64,000 nucleotides of DNA from an uncultured Pseudoflavonifractor sp. (lineage in GTDB: Bacteria; Bacillota; Clostridia; Oscillospirales; Oscillospiraceae). Within the stretch, counting starts at the first letter, position 1. Each line of letters begins with the position of its first letter. Position numbers and translations under genes: made by a program. The DNA lies in contig NZ_CALXGI010000001.1 in assembly GCF_944387805.1 (NCBI RefSeq), positions 62,001-126,000 of the forward strand, written 5' to 3'. The notes under the pieces were generated by a model. That model was given only the letters and a program-made list of their open reading frames with translations. It had not been told where the DNA came from and ran no database searches. This document shows, piece by piece, positions 25,735 through 34,277 of the stretch.

Positions 25735-26661
25735 ATGAGCAGCTTTAAGGACCTACGCATTGTGGACAATTTCTACCAGACTTCCGCGTTTTTTCCCATG
25801 CCGACCGTGATGATCGGCACCCTGACCGACGACGGCAAGACCACCTTCGGTCCCTACTCGCTGTGCCAGCCCTACTACATCGCGGGCAAGGAGTTCTACG
25901 CCATGCTGCTGTGCTGCCGCAATTCCTCCAACACGGCCCAGAACATCCTCAAGCATAAGAAGTGCACCATCAACTTCATTCCGGACAGCCGCAGGCTGTT
26001 TAAGGAGGCGGTGCGGATGGGCTTCCCCGGCGACACCCCGGAGGAGAAGATGAAGGACTGCATCTTCACCCTGGAGGACGGCCTGCGCAAGGAGGCCGAC
26101 CCGGAGGGCGTGTATCCCCAGGTCATCGCCGAGTGCTTCCAGGTGTTTGAGTGCACCTGGGTGGACACCCTGGACAACGCCCAGGACGACCAGCCCGGCC
26201 TGCTCAACGGCTACCCCGGGCCCTACCACGACTTCAACGGCATCACCTCTGAGTTTGGCGCCCACTTCATCCTAAAGGTGGAGAAAATCCTCATGAAGGA
26301 GAAGCAGTACAACGCCATTGTCAACGGCGTCACAGCCAGCGGCTTCCCCCGGGTGCCGGTGGACTACGGCTACCGGGACTCCAAGAACTTCTGGTACACC
26401 AAGTTCCGCCGTCCCATCCCCGAGCTGCTGCCTGTGCGGCAGACCACGGTGGAGTCGGTGAAATACGCCGCCGACCGCATTGACGACAAGATCAAATTCA
26501 CCGACGAGGCCTGCGCCAAGCTGGTGAAGGTGCCCCGCATCTTCCTGCCCACCGCCCTCAAGGGCTGCGTGGCCTGGGCCAGGGAGCACAATGTGACCCT
26601 CATCACCGCCGAGCATATGGACATCATCAACGACAAACGTGCAAAGGAGAAGAACAAATGA
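25735..26661 (+). CDS. flavin reductase-like protein with a PCP_red-like C-terminal tail
   Basis: The 308-residue protein has an N-terminal FMN-binding split-barrel of the flavin reductase type (about 1-230), with MPTVMIGTLTDDGKTTFGPYSL, LCCRNSSNTAQNILKHKKCTINF and an insert around 90-150. The last 55 residues (TDEACAKLVKVPRIFLP, AREHNVTLITAEHM) resemble the PCP_red domain known from the C-terminus of dark-operative protochlorophyllide reductase subunits. The fusion is unusual. Function is likely FMN-dependent reduction or electron transfer to an unknown small molecule. It is translationally coupled to the next gene (ATGA overlap). Confidence 0.78.
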   Translation: MSSFKDLRIVDNFYQTSAFFPMPTVMIGTLTDDGKTTFGPYSLCQPYYIAGKEFYAMLLCCRNSSNTAQNILKHKKCTINFIPDSRRLFKEAVRMGFPGDTPEEKMKDCIFTLEDGLRKEADPEGVYPQVIAECFQVFECTWVDTLDNAQDDQPGLLNGYPGPYHDFNGITSEFGAHFILKVEKILMKEKQYNAIVNGVTASGFPRVPVDYGYRDSKNFWYTKFRRPIPELLPVRQTTVESVKYAADRIDDKIKFTDEACAKLVKVPRIFLPTALKGCVAWAREHNVTLITAEHMDIINDKRAKEKNK

Positions 26662-27506
26662 AAGTAGTACTTGCCGGCGCATTTGGCAACCTGGGCACCG
26701 ATATCCTGCGCGCCCTGGTCCGGGGCGGCTATGAAGTGGTGGCCGCCGACCTGAAGGTCAAGGAGGTGGAGGGCCTCTCCGGGGGCTATACCGCCCGGTC
26801 CATTGACGTGACCAGGCCGGAGACCATGAGCGGCCTGTGCGACGGGGCGGACATTGTCATCACCACCGTGGGCCTCACCGGGGCCTCCGCCACCATCACC
26901 AACTACGACATTGACTACCAGGGCAACCTGAACCTGCTGCACGAGGCCCAGAAGGCGGGGGTAAAGGGCTTCACCTATATCTCGGTCATTCAGGCCGACA
27001 GCGATCCCAAGGTGCCCATGCTCCACGCCAAGGCCATGTTTGAGGAGGAGCTGAAAAAGAGCGGCATCCCCTATGTCATCCACCGGCCCACCGGCTACTT
27101 CTACGACATTGCAAAGGTGTTCATGCCCATGATTGAGAAGGGGGAGGTGACCCTGCTGGGCAAGGTGGACGCCCACGCCAACGTCATCGACACCGCCGAC
27201 TTTGCCGATTTCATCCTTCTGCACATGCTGGACCACAACAAGATCTATGATGTGGGCGGAAACGAGACCTACTCCTACGAGGAGATTGCCCGCATGTTCT
27301 TTGAGGCGGCAGGCAAGCCCGCCGTTATCAAGCGGGCGCCGGTGTTCCTCTTCGACGTGCTGGCCTGGGTGAATAAACGGAAAAAGAACGGCAAAGAGGC
27401 CATCATCCGCTTCTCCAAGTGGACCCTGACCCACGAGCTGGTGGGCAAGGATACATACGGCAAGAAGAGCTTCCGGGCTTATATCGCGAGCTGCTACGGC
27501 AAATAA
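26658..27506 (+). CDS. NmrA-like atypical SDR, NAD(P)-binding
   Basis: The 282-residue protein starts with VVLAGAFGNLGTDIL, a Rossmann GxxGxxG motif, followed by AADLKV for the adenosine ribose and TTVGLTGA in place of the classical NNAG. HAKAMFEEELKKSGIPYVIHRPTGYF is characteristic of the NmrA/SDR_a5 group. No classical YxxxK pair is present, so it could be a reductase, epimerase or NADPH sensor. It overlaps the flavin reductase gene by four bases and lies 14 bases before the DUF1295 gene. Confidence 0.85.
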   Translation: MKVVLAGAFGNLGTDILRALVRGGYEVVAADLKVKEVEGLSGGYTARSIDVTRPETMSGLCDGADIVITTVGLTGASATITNYDIDYQGNLNLLHEAQKAGVKGFTYISVIQADSDPKVPMLHAKAMFEEELKKSGIPYVIHRPTGYFYDIAKVFMPMIEKGEVTLLGKVDAHANVIDTADFADFILLHMLDHNKIYDVGGNETYSYEEIARMFFEAAGKPAVIKRAPVFLFDVLAWVNKRKKNGKEAIIRFSKWTLTHELVGKDTYGKKSFRAYIASCYGK

Positions 27507-27520
27507 CGGAGGGATGCGTC

Positions 27521-28348
27521 ATGGAGCTTTCTGAAATGCTGAGGCTGGCCTTCCCGGCCACCATCTGGGTTGTGCTGGCAGTGTGCGCCCTGCTGAGCGC
27601 GGTGGGGTTTTATAAATTTGTGTACTTTCTCTCCGTGGGGTACGGCTTTGCCGTGTGCGGCGCAGGAGCGGCCATCCTGGTGATGTACGGCGGCTCTCTG
27701 ACGGTGTGGAGCATTCTGCTGTGTGTCCTGCTGATGGTGTACGGCGTCCGCCTGGGCGGTTTCCTGCTGTGGCGGGAGATCAAGAGCGCCTCTTACCGCA
27801 AGACCCTGAAGGAGGCCACCGGCGGGGACAAGCCCATCCCGGTGTTTGTCAAAGCGGCCATCTGGGTGTGCGTGGCCATCATGTATGTGCTGCAGGTCTC
27901 CCCGGTGTTCTACCGGGCGGCCAACGGCGACCAGGGCGGCGTGATGGCCCCGGTGGGCGCGGTGATCATGATTCTGGCCCTGGTGCTGGAGAGCGTGGCC
28001 GACAAGCAGAAATCGGCTGCCAAGGCCAGAAATCCCCGCCGCTTCTGCGACACCGGGCTGTACCGCCTGGTACGCTGCCCCAACTACCTGGGCGAGGTGC
28101 TGTTCTGGACCGGTGTGCTCCTGTCCGGCGCCGGCGCCCTCAGGGGGGCTGTTCAGTGGATCGTCGCCATTCTGGGCTATATTCTCATTGTGTATGTCAT
28201 GTTCAGCGGCGCCAAGCGGCTGGAGCTGCGGCAGAACAGAAACTACGGCGCCGACCCGGAGTACCAGGCCTATGTGAAGCGCACCCCCATCCTGCTGCCC
28301 TTTATCCCCTTGTACCATCTGGAAAATGTGAAGTTTATCGTGGCCTGA
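27521..28348 (+). CDS. DUF1295/isoprenylcysteine methyltransferase-like membrane enzyme
   Basis: The 275-residue protein has about seven hydrophobic helices and the C-terminal signature RFCDTGLYRLVRCPNYLGE, the cofactor-binding block shared by DUF1295, steroid 5-alpha reductases and isoprenylcysteine methyltransferases (RHPxYxGE in most). The ending LEnnxxxGxxPEYQAYVKRTPxLLP is also typical of the family. It probably reduces or methylates a hydrophobic substrate in the membrane. ATG at 27521 follows CGGAGGGA. Confidence 0.8.
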   Translation: MELSEMLRLAFPATIWVVLAVCALLSAVGFYKFVYFLSVGYGFAVCGAGAAILVMYGGSLTVWSILLCVLLMVYGVRLGGFLLWREIKSASYRKTLKEATGGDKPIPVFVKAAIWVCVAIMYVLQVSPVFYRAANGDQGGVMAPVGAVIMILALVLESVADKQKSAAKARNPRRFCDTGLYRLVRCPNYLGEVLFWTGVLLSGAGALRGAVQWIVAILGYILIVYVMFSGAKRLELRQNRNYGADPEYQAYVKRTPILLPFIPLYHLENVKFIVA

Positions 28349-28379
28349 GCCGTCTGTACACAGGAAGAAGGGAACGAAT

Positions 28380-29027
28380 ATGAACGGAATTACTGTCCCC
28401 ATGGCAGTCGTGGACTTTATCCCCGTGGTGCTGTTCTTTGCCGCCGCTGTGCTCCTCCAGCGGGATTTGTACAACAAGATGATCAAGGGAGCCTACGCCC
28501 TGCTGGCCACCGGATCCATCATGGTGCTTATCGGCGGGCTGTTCAAGGCGGGATGGAAGATCCTCTACGCCCTGGCCGTCTGCGACTATCCGCTGCTGGA
28601 GAACAGCTTCTTCCCCATGCAGGGGCCCGGGTTCCTGCTGGTGTTCCTGTCCCTGGCGGGCATGTTTACCCGCTGGAACAGGGGCAGAACAGCGGTCATG
28701 AGCGTGGCCGCCGTTCCGGTATACACCAGCTCCATCCCCTTTGTCATCATGCAGACCGTGGGCTGCGCCGGCACCCAGTGGTCCCTGTTCGCCCTGTCCC
28801 TGAAGATGAAGCAGCGGCTGGCGGCAGTTCTGTATGTGGTCTCCTTCTGCTTTATGGTGGGGATGGGCTACCTGAGCGCCACCTTTGACGACAGCTCCGG
28901 CATGCACTGGACGGCCCAGTGTGTAAACATTGTGTCCCAGGGCGCGTTCCTGTGGGGCACCGTGCTGCTGCACAGGGCCGGGCTGGCCGACTGGAAGTTT
29001 GAGAACAAGAAAATCGCCGCCTGCTGA
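28380..29027 (+). CDS. integral membrane protein, unrecognised
   Basis: A 215-residue protein with six predicted helices (about 8-22, 36-56, 80-96, 102-124, 141-160, 176-196). I do not recognise the family. It is 31 bases downstream of the DUF1295 gene and belongs to the same operon. ATG follows AAGAAGGGAACG. Confidence 0.75.
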   Translation: MNGITVPMAVVDFIPVVLFFAAAVLLQRDLYNKMIKGAYALLATGSIMVLIGGLFKAGWKILYALAVCDYPLLENSFFPMQGPGFLLVFLSLAGMFTRWNRGRTAVMSVAAVPVYTSSIPFVIMQTVGCAGTQWSLFALSLKMKQRLAAVLYVVSFCFMVGMGYLSATFDDSSGMHWTAQCVNIVSQGAFLWGTVLLHRAGLADWKFENKKIAAC

Positions 29028-29048
29028 GAGCGCGGGAGGAAACAGAGG

Positions 29049-29079
29049 AGAGAGGGCGGCACAGATTGCCGCCCTCTCT
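29049..29079 (+). other. perfect 12-bp stem-loop between two operon genes
   Basis: 29049-29060 pairs exactly with 29068-29079 around a 7-base loop. No T-run follows. It may be a weak terminator, an RNA-stabilising hairpin or a binding site. Confidence 0.5.
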
Positions 29080-29096
29080 GATATTGAGGTGAGAAT

Positions 29097-29759
29097 GTGA
29101 GAAAGGATCAGCTGATTGCCCGCTGGGCCCGGGACTTTTCCCTCTCCCAGGTGGATTTGGGAGAAAACGCCCGCCTGAAGGTGGGACCCATGACCTTTTC
29201 TCTGAAACAGTGGCAGGTGGCAGACGTGGGCAACCTGTCAGTGATGGCAGGCAGCGCTTTGCTTGGGCTGATGAAGATGGACACCGTCATCCTGACACCC
29301 CTGTACCGGGACGCGCCTCTTTTCTCCTATGATCGCATCCGGGTTCTGGGGGCGGACACCATGCTTGTGGAGCTGTACGACACCCAGGTGGCAGGCGCGG
29401 CCTGCCTGGAGGGGAGCCTGGCGGCGCTGGAGGAGCTGAAAGCGTCTCTGGGGGATATTGGGAATTATAGTCAGGGCGCCCGGTGGTACGACGCCATCCG
29501 CCTGCCTCAGAGCCTGGCCAAAAAGGGGCGGGGCATGTCGGAGCGGCTGGACCGGGCCGCCCTGAGGGCCGCTGAGCTGTACAGCGCCCTGCTGAGCCGG
29601 GCGCCCAGGTGCGGCCGGGAAGAAAAGACGGCAAAGACCATGGACTATGTGCAGGGGCTGCTGGACCACGGCGGCGCCAGCACGGACCTGTTTGTAAAAA
29701 AGCTGGGGCAGAGCCGTACGGCGTATATCTTCCGGCACATCCTCTTTGGCGTGGAATAG
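29097..29759 (+). CDS. hypothetical cytoplasmic protein, last gene of the TetR operon
   Basis: A 220-residue protein from a GTG start with GAGGTGAG in front. It has no membrane helices. The block SYDRIRVLGADTMLVELYDTQV (about 82-102) faintly recalls the active-site strand of ferredoxin-dependent bilin reductases, but too little else matches to assign it. The C-terminal part is helical. The operon context with flavin and NAD(P) enzymes suggests a role with the same unknown small molecule. Confidence 0.7.
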   Translation: MRKDQLIARWARDFSLSQVDLGENARLKVGPMTFSLKQWQVADVGNLSVMAGSALLGLMKMDTVILTPLYRDAPLFSYDRIRVLGADTMLVELYDTQVAGAACLEGSLAALEELKASLGDIGNYSQGARWYDAIRLPQSLAKKGRGMSERLDRAALRAAELYSALLSRAPRCGREEKTAKTMDYVQGLLDHGGASTDLFVKKLGQSRTAYIFRHILFGVE

Positions 29760-29789
29760 GCTGAGCGGCTGAAAGAAGAGAGAGACACT

Positions 29790-29823
29790 GCGTCCCGCCG
29801 GAGCATATGCTCCGGCGGGACGC
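29790..29823. terminator. 34-bp perfect palindrome between convergent genes
   Basis: 29790-29806 is the exact reverse complement of 29807-29823. It lies between the end of the TetR operon (+) and the end of the ROK gene (-), where a bidirectional terminator is expected; T-runs are weak. Confidence 0.7.
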
Positions 29824-29848
29824 GCTGTCTTGAGGGAAGAGCGGAAGG

Positions 29849-30985
29849 TTAAATCTGCTGAATAAACTGCGCCACAAAGTAGAGGGCCGCGCCGATGCAG
29901 TTGGAGTGGTCATAGTAGCGGCAGATGGACAGATAGGGCTTCTCCTGATAGAACGGGTCCAGTCGCCGCAGACGCTGATCCAGGGCGTCAAAATTCTCAT
30001 CCATAAAGCGGGAGAGCTTTCCGCCCAGCACAATTTCACAGTCCAGCGCGGCATAGATATTGGCAATGCCCACGGCCAGATCGTCCAGATAGCGCGCCCA
30101 GAGGGCGGAATAGGCGGCGTCGCCCCGGGAGAGGGCCTGGAAGAAGCCCTCCAGGGTGACGCCTATATCGTCGGAGAGCCGGGCGGTGGAGCAGTAGGCC
30201 TCCAGGCAGCCCCGGCGGCCGCAGCTGCACGGGGCGCCGCCGGGATGGATGCACATGTGGCCAAACTCGCCGGAGCGGCCGTTGGTGCCCAGATAGGCTG
30301 TGCCGGAGGTGAGAATGGCGCCTCCCACGCCCCGGCTCACAGACAGATAGGCCATGTGCTGCACGCTGCCGGTGCGCTCCCAGCACTCGGCAAAGCCTCC
30401 TGCATTTGCGTCGTTGACCAGGCAGACCGGGTAGGGGATGTGCTCGGCAATGCAGTGGACGTCCAGTTTGCGCACACCCAGCGTGGGGGCGGCGGTGACG
30501 TACCGCTGGCCGTTGTCCACAATGCCGGGGATGCTGATCCCCACCCCCAGCAGCCTGCTCCGGTCCAGGCCCAGCTCGTCAATGAAGCACTCGATGGTCT
30601 GGGACAGGCGGACAGAGTACTCCTCGCCTGTATGGAAGGGCAGATTGATAACCCGGAAGCCCAGCTCGTGGACCTGGAGATCCAGGGCCGCCAGACGGAT
30701 ATGCTGAGAGGAGATCTCCACCCCCAGCGCCCAGCGGGCCCGGGGCACCACAGAGAGAATCCGGGGTTTGCGCCCGCCGTTGGAGCCGGCCGTCTCGGAG
30801 TTGTCCACCAGGCCCATTCCAATGAGCTCCGTCAGGTTCTGGGTCAGAGTGGGCAGGCTCATGGAGAGCCGATAGGCCAGCTCCTGCTTCGTCAGCGGCT
30901 CCGCTGCATGGTAGAGATAGTGAAATACCCTGTTTCGATTGATTTTTCGCAGTTCCACGGTGGAGTGAGGAGAGGACTTGCCCAT
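29849..30985 (-). CDS. ROK-family transcriptional repressor (XylR/NagC type)
   Basis: The 378-residue protein has an N-terminal winged helix (about 12-70: LTKQELAYRLSMSLPTLTQNLTEL) and a ROK sugar-kinase-like domain with GVGISIPGIV, VNDANAGGFAE and the zinc site GHMCIHPGGAPCSCGRRGCLEAYCS. It is divergent from GH43 and xylB, so it is probably a pentose- or xylooligosaccharide-responsive repressor. Start at 30985 is preferred because GGTGAT lies 4 bases ahead; an ATG at 30997 has no ribosome binding site. AT-rich repeats at 31011-31043 are its likely operators. Confidence 0.87.
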   Translation of the reverse strand: MGKSSPHSTVELRKINRNRVFHYLYHAAEPLTKQELAYRLSMSLPTLTQNLTELIGMGLVDNSETAGSNGGRKPRILSVVPRARWALGVEISSQHIRLAALDLQVHELGFRVINLPFHTGEEYSVRLSQTIECFIDELGLDRSRLLGVGISIPGIVDNGQRYVTAAPTLGVRKLDVHCIAEHIPYPVCLVNDANAGGFAECWERTGSVQHMAYLSVSRGVGGAILTSGTAYLGTNGRSGEFGHMCIHPGGAPCSCGRRGCLEAYCSTARLSDDIGVTLEGFFQALSRGDAAYSALWARYLDDLAVGIANIYAALDCEIVLGGKLSRFMDENFDALDQRLRRLDPFYQEKPYLSICRYYDHSNCIGAALYFVAQFIQQI

Positions 30986-31010
30986 AGAAATCACCATTTT
31001 TACAAAAGTG

Positions 31011-31043
31011 TTTTATAAAAATAATATCACAGTTTTTATAAAA
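31011..31043. promoter_or_regulatory. repeated TTTTATAAAA palindromes, candidate ROK operators
   Basis: The palindrome TTTTATAAAA occurs at 31011-31020 and again at 31034-31043, start-to-start 23 bp apart, in the AT-rich space between the divergent ROK and GH43 genes. A related TTATAAAAAATTATA stretch follows at 31054-31068. Confidence 0.5.
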
Positions 31044-31217
31044 TACAAGGGAGATTATAAAAAATTATAGGAAATCCAGAGGGAAAGAAGAACTATTTTC
31101 CGCAAGAGACTTGACAATATACAAGGGCTGCCGTACAATATGACCGGAACTTATAGAAAATATTTTAATAAAAGTTTTAAACGAAAATGCTTTCTGAAAT
31201 GGAACGGAGGAACGGGC

Positions 31218-32675
31218 ATGGAGCAGGCGTTTAATCCCTATCTCCCCAGCTGGGAGTACATCCCGGATGGGGAACCCCACGTATTTGACGGCCGGGTGTA
31301 TGTGTACGGCTCCCACGACCGCTTCGGCGGGCCGCTCTTCTGTATGAACGACTACGTCTGCTGGTCCGCGCCTGTGGACAATCTGAAAGACTGGCGGTAT
31401 GAAGGGGTCATCTACCGCAAAAATCAGGACCCCATGAACAAGGGGGGCCATCGGTGCCTGTACGCGCCCGATGTGACCCGGGGACCGGATGGCCGGTACT
31501 ACCTCTACTACGCCTTTGACTTCCTGGGGGTTATGGCGGTGGCGGTGTGCGACACCCCGGCGGGACACTACCGGTTCCACGGCCATGTGAAGTTCCCGGA
31601 CGGGCACATCTGGGGCACCAGGTCGGGGGAGCCCTTTCCCTTTGACCCGGGCGTGCTCACCGACGACGACGGCCGGGTCTGGCTCTACTCCGGCTTTGCC
31701 ACCAAGGTGCCTGCCGTGGCCTCCGGGTTCCACAGCCTGACCAACCCGGGGGGCGTGGTACTGGAGCTGGAGCCGGACATGGTGACCATCAAGTCCGGAC
31801 CCGACCTGCTCTTCCCCACCAAGGGGAAGCCGGGGGCCTTTGAGAATCACGCCTTCTTTGAGGCCAGCTCCATCCGCAAGGTGGACGGGCAGTACTGCTT
31901 TGTCTACTCCTCGGAGCATAACCACGAGCTGTGCTGCGCCATGGGGCCCACGCCCAGGGGCCCCTTCACCTTCGGAGGCACTCTGGTGGATATGGGCGAC
32001 CTGTTCCTGGACGGCAATACCGATGAATCAAGAGCCGTCAACTACCTGGGCAACACCCACGGAGGAATTGTGGAAATTGGGGGAGCGTGGTATGTGTTCT
32101 ACCACCGCCAGACCAACCGGCACTCTTACTCCCGCCAGGCCTGCGCCGAGAAGCTGGAGCGGACGGCGGAGGGCGGCTTCCGCCAGACGGAGGTGACGAG
32201 CTGCGGCCTGAACGGCGGGCCGCTGAAGGGGGAGGGGGAGTACCCGGCCCGCATCGCCTGCAACCTGTGGAGCGGGAAGGGGACCGCCCGGTACGACATC
32301 CGGTTCCCACGGCTGCGGCTGGCCGCCCACCCCTACTTCACCCAGGAGGGGAAGGACGGCGAGGAGCGGGACAGCCAGTATATTGCCAATATGAGAGATG
32401 GGGCGGCGGCAGGCTTCAAGTATTTTGCCGTTCAGTCCCTGAAATCCGTGTCCGTCCAGGTAAGGGGCCGGGCCGATGGAGCGCTTCTGGTGTCCGATAC
32501 GCCGGACTGCAAGTCCCCGGCGGCCCGGATTGCGGTAAAGCTCAGGGGGGACGGCTGGAAGGAACTGGGCGCACCCTGTGCCATCCCCGACGGAACACGG
32601 GCGCTGTACTTCAAATTTATGGGGCGGGGAAGGCTGGACTTCCGCTCCTTCACGCTGACAGGCGGCGCGCCGTGA
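31218..32675 (+). CDS. GH43 family glycoside hydrolase
   Basis: The 485-residue protein is a cytoplasmic five-bladed propeller enzyme of family 43 (beta-xylosidase or alpha-L-arabinofuranosidase). The N-terminal NPYLPSWEYIPDGEPHVFDGRVYVYGSHD carries the likely base Asp, LYAPDVTRGPDGRYYLYYA the pKa-modulating Asp, and FFEASSIRKVDGQYCFVYSS the acid Glu. The last 130 residues form a beta-sandwich resembling a CBM6-type module (AGFKYFAVQSLKSVSVQVRG). There is no signal peptide, so it acts on imported oligosaccharides. ATG follows GGAGGAACGGGC. xylB is 63 bases downstream. Confidence 0.9.
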   Translation: MEQAFNPYLPSWEYIPDGEPHVFDGRVYVYGSHDRFGGPLFCMNDYVCWSAPVDNLKDWRYEGVIYRKNQDPMNKGGHRCLYAPDVTRGPDGRYYLYYAFDFLGVMAVAVCDTPAGHYRFHGHVKFPDGHIWGTRSGEPFPFDPGVLTDDDGRVWLYSGFATKVPAVASGFHSLTNPGGVVLELEPDMVTIKSGPDLLFPTKGKPGAFENHAFFEASSIRKVDGQYCFVYSSEHNHELCCAMGPTPRGPFTFGGTLVDMGDLFLDGNTDESRAVNYLGNTHGGIVEIGGAWYVFYHRQTNRHSYSRQACAEKLERTAEGGFRQTEVTSCGLNGGPLKGEGEYPARIACNLWSGKGTARYDIRFPRLRLAAHPYFTQEGKDGEERDSQYIANMRDGAAAGFKYFAVQSLKSVSVQVRGRADGALLVSDTPDCKSPAARIAVKLRGDGWKELGAPCAIPDGTRALYFKFMGRGRLDFRSFTLTGGAP

Positions 32676-32738
32676 CGCCGGCGGAGGAATTTTTTGCACT
32701 CACAATAAAATGTTAAAAACAGAGGAGAAGGTGTGCGT

Positions 32739-34265
32739 ATGGAGCTTCTGCTGGGCATTGACCTGGGCACGTCGGGAACAAAGGCCGTGCTTTTTGACAG
32801 CGGCGGCCGCCGCGTGGCCGGCCATACCGTAGAGTATCCCCTTTACCAGCCCAAAAACGGCTGGGCGGAGCAGGACCCGGAGGACTGGTGGCGGGCGGTA
32901 CAGGAGACGGTGCGTACCGTGCTGGCAAAAAGCGGCGCCAGGCCTGAGGATATCCGGGGCGTGGGCATCGCCGGCCAGATGCATGGCCTGGTCATGCTGG
33001 ACGGCCATGGCCAGGTGCTGCGGAAGGCCATTTTGTGGTGTGACGGCCGCACCCAGCTCCAGTGCGACCAGATTACAGAGCTGGTGGGACGGGAGAAGCT
33101 GCTGTCCATCACTGCCAACCCCGCCCTCCCCGGTTTCACCGCCGGGAAAATCCTGTGGGTGCGGCAGCATGAGCCGGAGATTTATGAAAAATGCCGCCAC
33201 ATCCTTCTCCCCAAGGACTATATCCGCTATAAGCTCACCGGGGAATTTGCCACTGAGGTGTCGGACGCCTCGGGCATGAACCTGCTGGATGTGCCCAAGC
33301 GGCAGTGGAGCAACGAGATCCTCTCCCTGCTGGACATTGACCGGTCTATGCTGGGAACGATGTACGAGTCCTGCCAGGTGACCGGCCAGGTTACAAAGGC
33401 CGCGGCGGAGGCCACCGGCCTGGCTGAGGGTACCATTGTGGTGGGCGGTGCGGGGGACAATGCCGCCGCCGCCATCGGCACCGGCGTGGTGGAGAAGGGC
33501 AGGGCCTTCACCACTCTGGGCACCTCGGGGGTTATCTTCGCCCATGCGGACAGCGTGACCATCGACCCCCAGGGCAGGGTGCATACCTTCTGCTCCGCCG
33601 TGCCCGGCGCGTGGACGGTGATGAGCTGCACCCTGGCCGCCGGACTTTCCCTCCAGTGGCTGCGCAACCAGCTCTGTCCCGCCGAGCGGGAGACCGCTGC
33701 CGCCCTGGGGGTGGACCCCTATGAGCTGATGACAGCGGAGGCGGAGAAGAGTCCCATCGGCGCAAATCGTCTCATCTACCTGCCCTACCTGATGGGGGAG
33801 CGGTCCCCGCTGCTGGACTCGGACGCCAGAGGCGTGTTCTTCGGTCTGTCTGCCATCCACACCCGGGGCGACCTGATCCGGGCGGTGATGGAGGGGGTGG
33901 CCTACTCCCAGCGCCAGTGTCTGGACGTGTTCCGGGAGATGGGGGTGGACGTGTCCGACATGGCGGTCTGCGGCGGCGGCGGGCGGAGCCGCCTGTGGCG
34001 TCAGATGCTCGCCGACCTGTACGGCTGCCCGGTCAAGACCATCGCCTCCGAACAGGGCCCCGCCCTGGGGGCGGCCATCCTGGCGGGCGTGGGCGCGGGT
34101 GTGTACGGTACCGTGGCACAGGGCTGCGCCGCGGCGGTGCGCACGGGAGAGCGCACCGCGCCGGACGGCGCCGCCTCGGCGGCCTACGAGCCCTGCTACA
34201 ATCTATACCGTAACCTGTATCCGGCGCTGCGGGAGCAGTTCCGCGCGCTTGCGTCCCTGGGGTAA
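32739..34265 (+). CDS. xylB: xylulokinase
   Basis: XylB phosphorylates D-xylulose with ATP for entry to the pentose phosphate pathway. The 508-residue FGGY kinase shows the N-terminal LLGIDLGTSGTKAVLFD phosphate loop, GVGIAGQMHGLVMLD, ILWCDGRTQ, the substrate Asp in SDASGMNLLDV, and the C-terminal GGGGRSRLWRQMLADLYG adenine-binding block. ATG at 32739 is preferred over the GTG at 32733. The neighbours (ROK regulator, GH43, DUF4867, sugar isomerase) support pentose use. Confidence 0.93.
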   Translation: MELLLGIDLGTSGTKAVLFDSGGRRVAGHTVEYPLYQPKNGWAEQDPEDWWRAVQETVRTVLAKSGARPEDIRGVGIAGQMHGLVMLDGHGQVLRKAILWCDGRTQLQCDQITELVGREKLLSITANPALPGFTAGKILWVRQHEPEIYEKCRHILLPKDYIRYKLTGEFATEVSDASGMNLLDVPKRQWSNEILSLLDIDRSMLGTMYESCQVTGQVTKAAAEATGLAEGTIVVGGAGDNAAAAIGTGVVEKGRAFTTLGTSGVIFAHADSVTIDPQGRVHTFCSAVPGAWTVMSCTLAAGLSLQWLRNQLCPAERETAAALGVDPYELMTAEAEKSPIGANRLIYLPYLMGERSPLLDSDARGVFFGLSAIHTRGDLIRAVMEGVAYSQRQCLDVFREMGVDVSDMAVCGGGGRSRLWRQMLADLYGCPVKTIASEQGPALGAAILAGVGAGVYGTVAQGCAAAVRTGERTAPDGAASAAYEPCYNLYRNLYPALREQFRALASLG

Positions 34266-34277
34266 GGAGGAGAGAAA

